Shown: positions 62,563-64,000 of the stretch, one piece after another | Layout: each line of letters opens with the position of its first letter | How positions within the stretch are numbered: the first letter of the stretch is position 1 | Assembly (NCBI RefSeq): GCF_020405205.1 | Contig: NZ_CP084469.1 | Coordinates: 3,968,001-4,032,000, forward strand | Source of the DNA: Natrinema salinisoli | GTDB lineage: Archaea > Halobacteriota > Halobacteria > Halobacteriales > Natrialbaceae | Direction of reading: 5' to 3' | DNA length: 64,000 nt | Translations under genes and position numbers: made by a program | Notes under the pieces: generated by a model | What the model was told of the DNA's origin: nothing | The model's database searches: none | The model's input: the letters and a program-made list of their open reading frames with translations, nothing else

Positions 62563-63065
62563 TGTTAAATCTCCATATCTATTAATATTTTAATATTATC
62601 TATCATTCATACCTATTCTATAATATGACAAGTCATGAGTATGGTTGTGGGTCCGTAGGAGAAATTTGTTAAGAAGACAATATGCAGAACGGTTTTGCAT
62701 TCACTCTTCTTCTAACCATCTATTCCGAATTTTCAAGGCCGATCTCTGCCAGTATTTGTGGCATCTCGCCGAGAGATCGAGCGCTTCGCGGGAGGATTTC
62801 TCCAGGTAAATCTGCAGACAATACAGCGACACGACGGCGTAGTCAGTGAATCCGCCACCTCGTAGGGTGCGGGTTCACCTCGGCTACCAACAGCACTTTT
62901 AGACAACCTCGCTATTTTCCCAGTGAAGCGGGAGATTTTGGGCAGAGACCATCCGCTGTTTCCCACTTCAATTCCCTAGTTGTAACGGATCAAGTCGGCG
63001 CAATCTGACGATTCACTAAATCCCTCGAGCCGATCCTCAGTTAACGAGATCCGGGCGGCTGGCGG
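62563..63065. other. Intergenic border of the AT-rich island, right side
   Basis: 503 bases. The left half is very AT-rich. The right half is the IS5-type transposase remnant described separately (62701-62966), followed by about 100 bases with no recognisable element before the epimerase stop. Confidence 0.5.
62701..62966 (-). pseudogene. Right IS5-type transposase remnant
   Basis: Read on the minus strand, the first frame starts at a GTG (62966) and gives SLPKISRFTGKIARLSKSAV, then EPAPYEV; a frameshift continues as GGFTDYAVVSLYCLQIYLEK and SSREALDLS, and a further one as GEMPQILAEIGL. These are consecutive segments of the N-terminal third of an IS5-family haloarchaeal transposase. At least two frameshifts and the loss of the rest make it inactive. 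The 25 bases at 62921-62945 mirror the left remnant at 60801-60825. Confidence 0.7.
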
Positions 63066-63956
63066 TTAATTCTCTAAAAAGTCGGGCTCCGCGAGCGCTT
63101 CGTCCTCGGCCTCGCGCCAGGAGTGTTTAGGTTCCCACCCCAGTTCCGCGCGGGCTTTCGCCGTCGAGAACGCCGACTCGTCCCCCTCGAGGTCGCACTC
63201 GTCGGGCAGGTCGCCGAAGACGGCCTCGATGACCTCGGCAGTGGGGCGGTCGAGATAGTTCTCCTCGGCCACCGCCAGGTACGGCTCGTGGCCGTCGATA
63301 TCGGCCTCGAGCGCGGCGTCGACGATCGACACGACGTCGCGGACGTCGACGTACGACCAGAAGTTACCGCTCCGGTCGGCCGTCTCGGGGTCGAACGACG
63401 CTCGTTCGTCCGCGACGGGGTACGTCCCCGGATACTGGATCCACGAGGGGCGAATCGAGGCGACCGAGACGCCGTATCGCCGGACCGTCTTCGCGGCGAT
63501 TTCTTCGCCGACGAGCTTCGAGGTGCCGTAGCCGTCTTCCGGCCGCATCGGGTGGGACTCGTCGATCGGCAGGTAATCGGGAAGGAACGGCTCCGCGGCG
63601 AAGGGCATCCCGTAGAGGCTCTCGCTCGAGGCCCAGATCACGTCCGCGCCCGCTCGCCCAGCGGCCTCGAACACGTTGTAGGTGGTCGTGACGTTCGTCA
63701 GGAACGTTTCGGTCCCGGTCGCGATGCCCATCTTCGGGATTCCGGCGAAGTGAATCACCGAGTCCGGTTCGTGGTCGAGGATCGCTTCCCAGGCCCGTCC
63801 CTGGTCGGTGAGATCGGTCGCGAGAAAGGTGACGTTATCGCGCTCGCGCGGCGGGCGCTCGAGGTCGACGCCCAGCACGTCGTGGCCCTCGCTCGCGAAG
63901 TGATCGACGATCCAACTGCCCGCACCGCCGGTCGCACCGGTGACGACGAGATTCAC
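63066..63956 (-). CDS. NAD-dependent epimerase/dehydratase
   Basis: 296 residues. Extended SDR: MNLVVTGATGGAGSWIVDHF has the TGxxGxxG NAD-binding motif, DLTDQ ends strand four, WASSESLYGMPF carries the Ser, and YGTSKLVGEEIAAKTV the Tyr-x3-Lys pair. VDVRDVVSIVDAALE and the SWREAEDEAL tail fit sugar-nucleotide epimerases and related dehydrogenases. Substrate unknown; no surface-glycan genes are near, only the island to the left. The start is the only ATG before the Rossmann strand; the 44 bases beyond it to the window edge are non-coding. Confidence 0.85.
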   Translation of the reverse strand: MNLVVTGATGGAGSWIVDHFASEGHDVLGVDLERPPRERDNVTFLATDLTDQGRAWEAILDHEPDSVIHFAGIPKMGIATGTETFLTNVTTTYNVFEAAGRAGADVIWASSESLYGMPFAAEPFLPDYLPIDESHPMRPEDGYGTSKLVGEEIAAKTVRRYGVSVASIRPSWIQYPGTYPVADERASFDPETADRSGNFWSYVDVRDVVSIVDAALEADIDGHEPYLAVAEENYLDRPTAEVIEAVFGDLPDECDLEGDESAFSTAKARAELGWEPKHSWREAEDEALAEPDFLEN

Positions 63957-64000
63957 GTCGGAACGATACGCACGGGTCGCGAAAACGGTGGGGATTTCCT

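Overview
The window is a piece of haloarchaeal chromosome. Its coding DNA is GC-rich, the proteins are rich in Asp and Glu, Tat-type signals are common, many starts look leaderless with a TATA-like element about 25-35 bases upstream, and the gene set is typical of Halobacteria (phosphomevalonate decarboxylase, a Nuo complex without NuoEFG, a ThiN-type regulator, a HalOD1-like protein). Gene content suggests the Natrialbales (Natrinema/Haloterrigena-like), but the genus is a guess.

Layout. 1-3489: end of a membrane-protein gene, then tyrA, an Rsm22-like methyltransferase and surE on the plus strand. 3490-9490: patchy region with a winged-helix protein, a lipoprotein, a 42-residue membrane protein, an integrase remnant facing the 3' end of tRNA-Ala(GGC), an undescribed-looking cluster of hairpins behind a TATA-like tract, a zinc-ribbon protein, a methyltransferase, a Tat-exported beta-propeller gene broken by an in-frame TGA, and tRNA-Gly(UCC) followed by a second copy of its 3' end. 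9490-29050: housekeeping genes, including a ZIP transporter, a GNAT acetyltransferase, FEN1, an NDH-like flavoprotein, phosphomevalonate decarboxylase, endonuclease III, an NAD-kinase-like protein without its GGDG motif, an M28 peptidase, a prenyl synthase, a HAD hydrolase, four small membrane proteins, the methylmalonyl-CoA mutase large subunit, a CBS/ParB-like protein and an RCK-DHH phosphoesterase.

29054-39545 is a tightly packed minus-strand operon nuoA-B-CD-H-I-J1-J2-K-L-M-N. It encodes the membrane arm and the quinone-reducing module of complex I, without the NADH-input subunits. purK-purE, a DUF4097-type lipoprotein, ribH and an aminotransferase follow. 44662-49403 holds an HNH endonuclease, tRNA-Gln(UUG), a secreted multicopper oxidase with a Met/Asp-rich insert and an upstream leader ORF, an SPW-repeat membrane protein and an acidic membrane-anchored protein. 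49616-60548 holds leuS (bacterial-type signature), a HalOD1-like protein, a J-domain protein, a DUF420 protein, an HTH-ThiN regulator, a methyltransferase, a thioesterase, an uncharacterised protein and a double-AAA ATPase.

The most unusual stretch is about 60800-62970. It is an AT-rich island bordered by two inverted remnants of IS5-type transposase 5' ends. It carries a Tat-exported protein with a long glycine-rich hydrophobic segment and a small two-helix membrane protein. A secreted effector with a membrane partner is one reading, unproven. The window ends with an NAD-dependent epimerase/dehydratase gene on the minus strand. No rRNA, CRISPR array or complete insertion sequence was seen.
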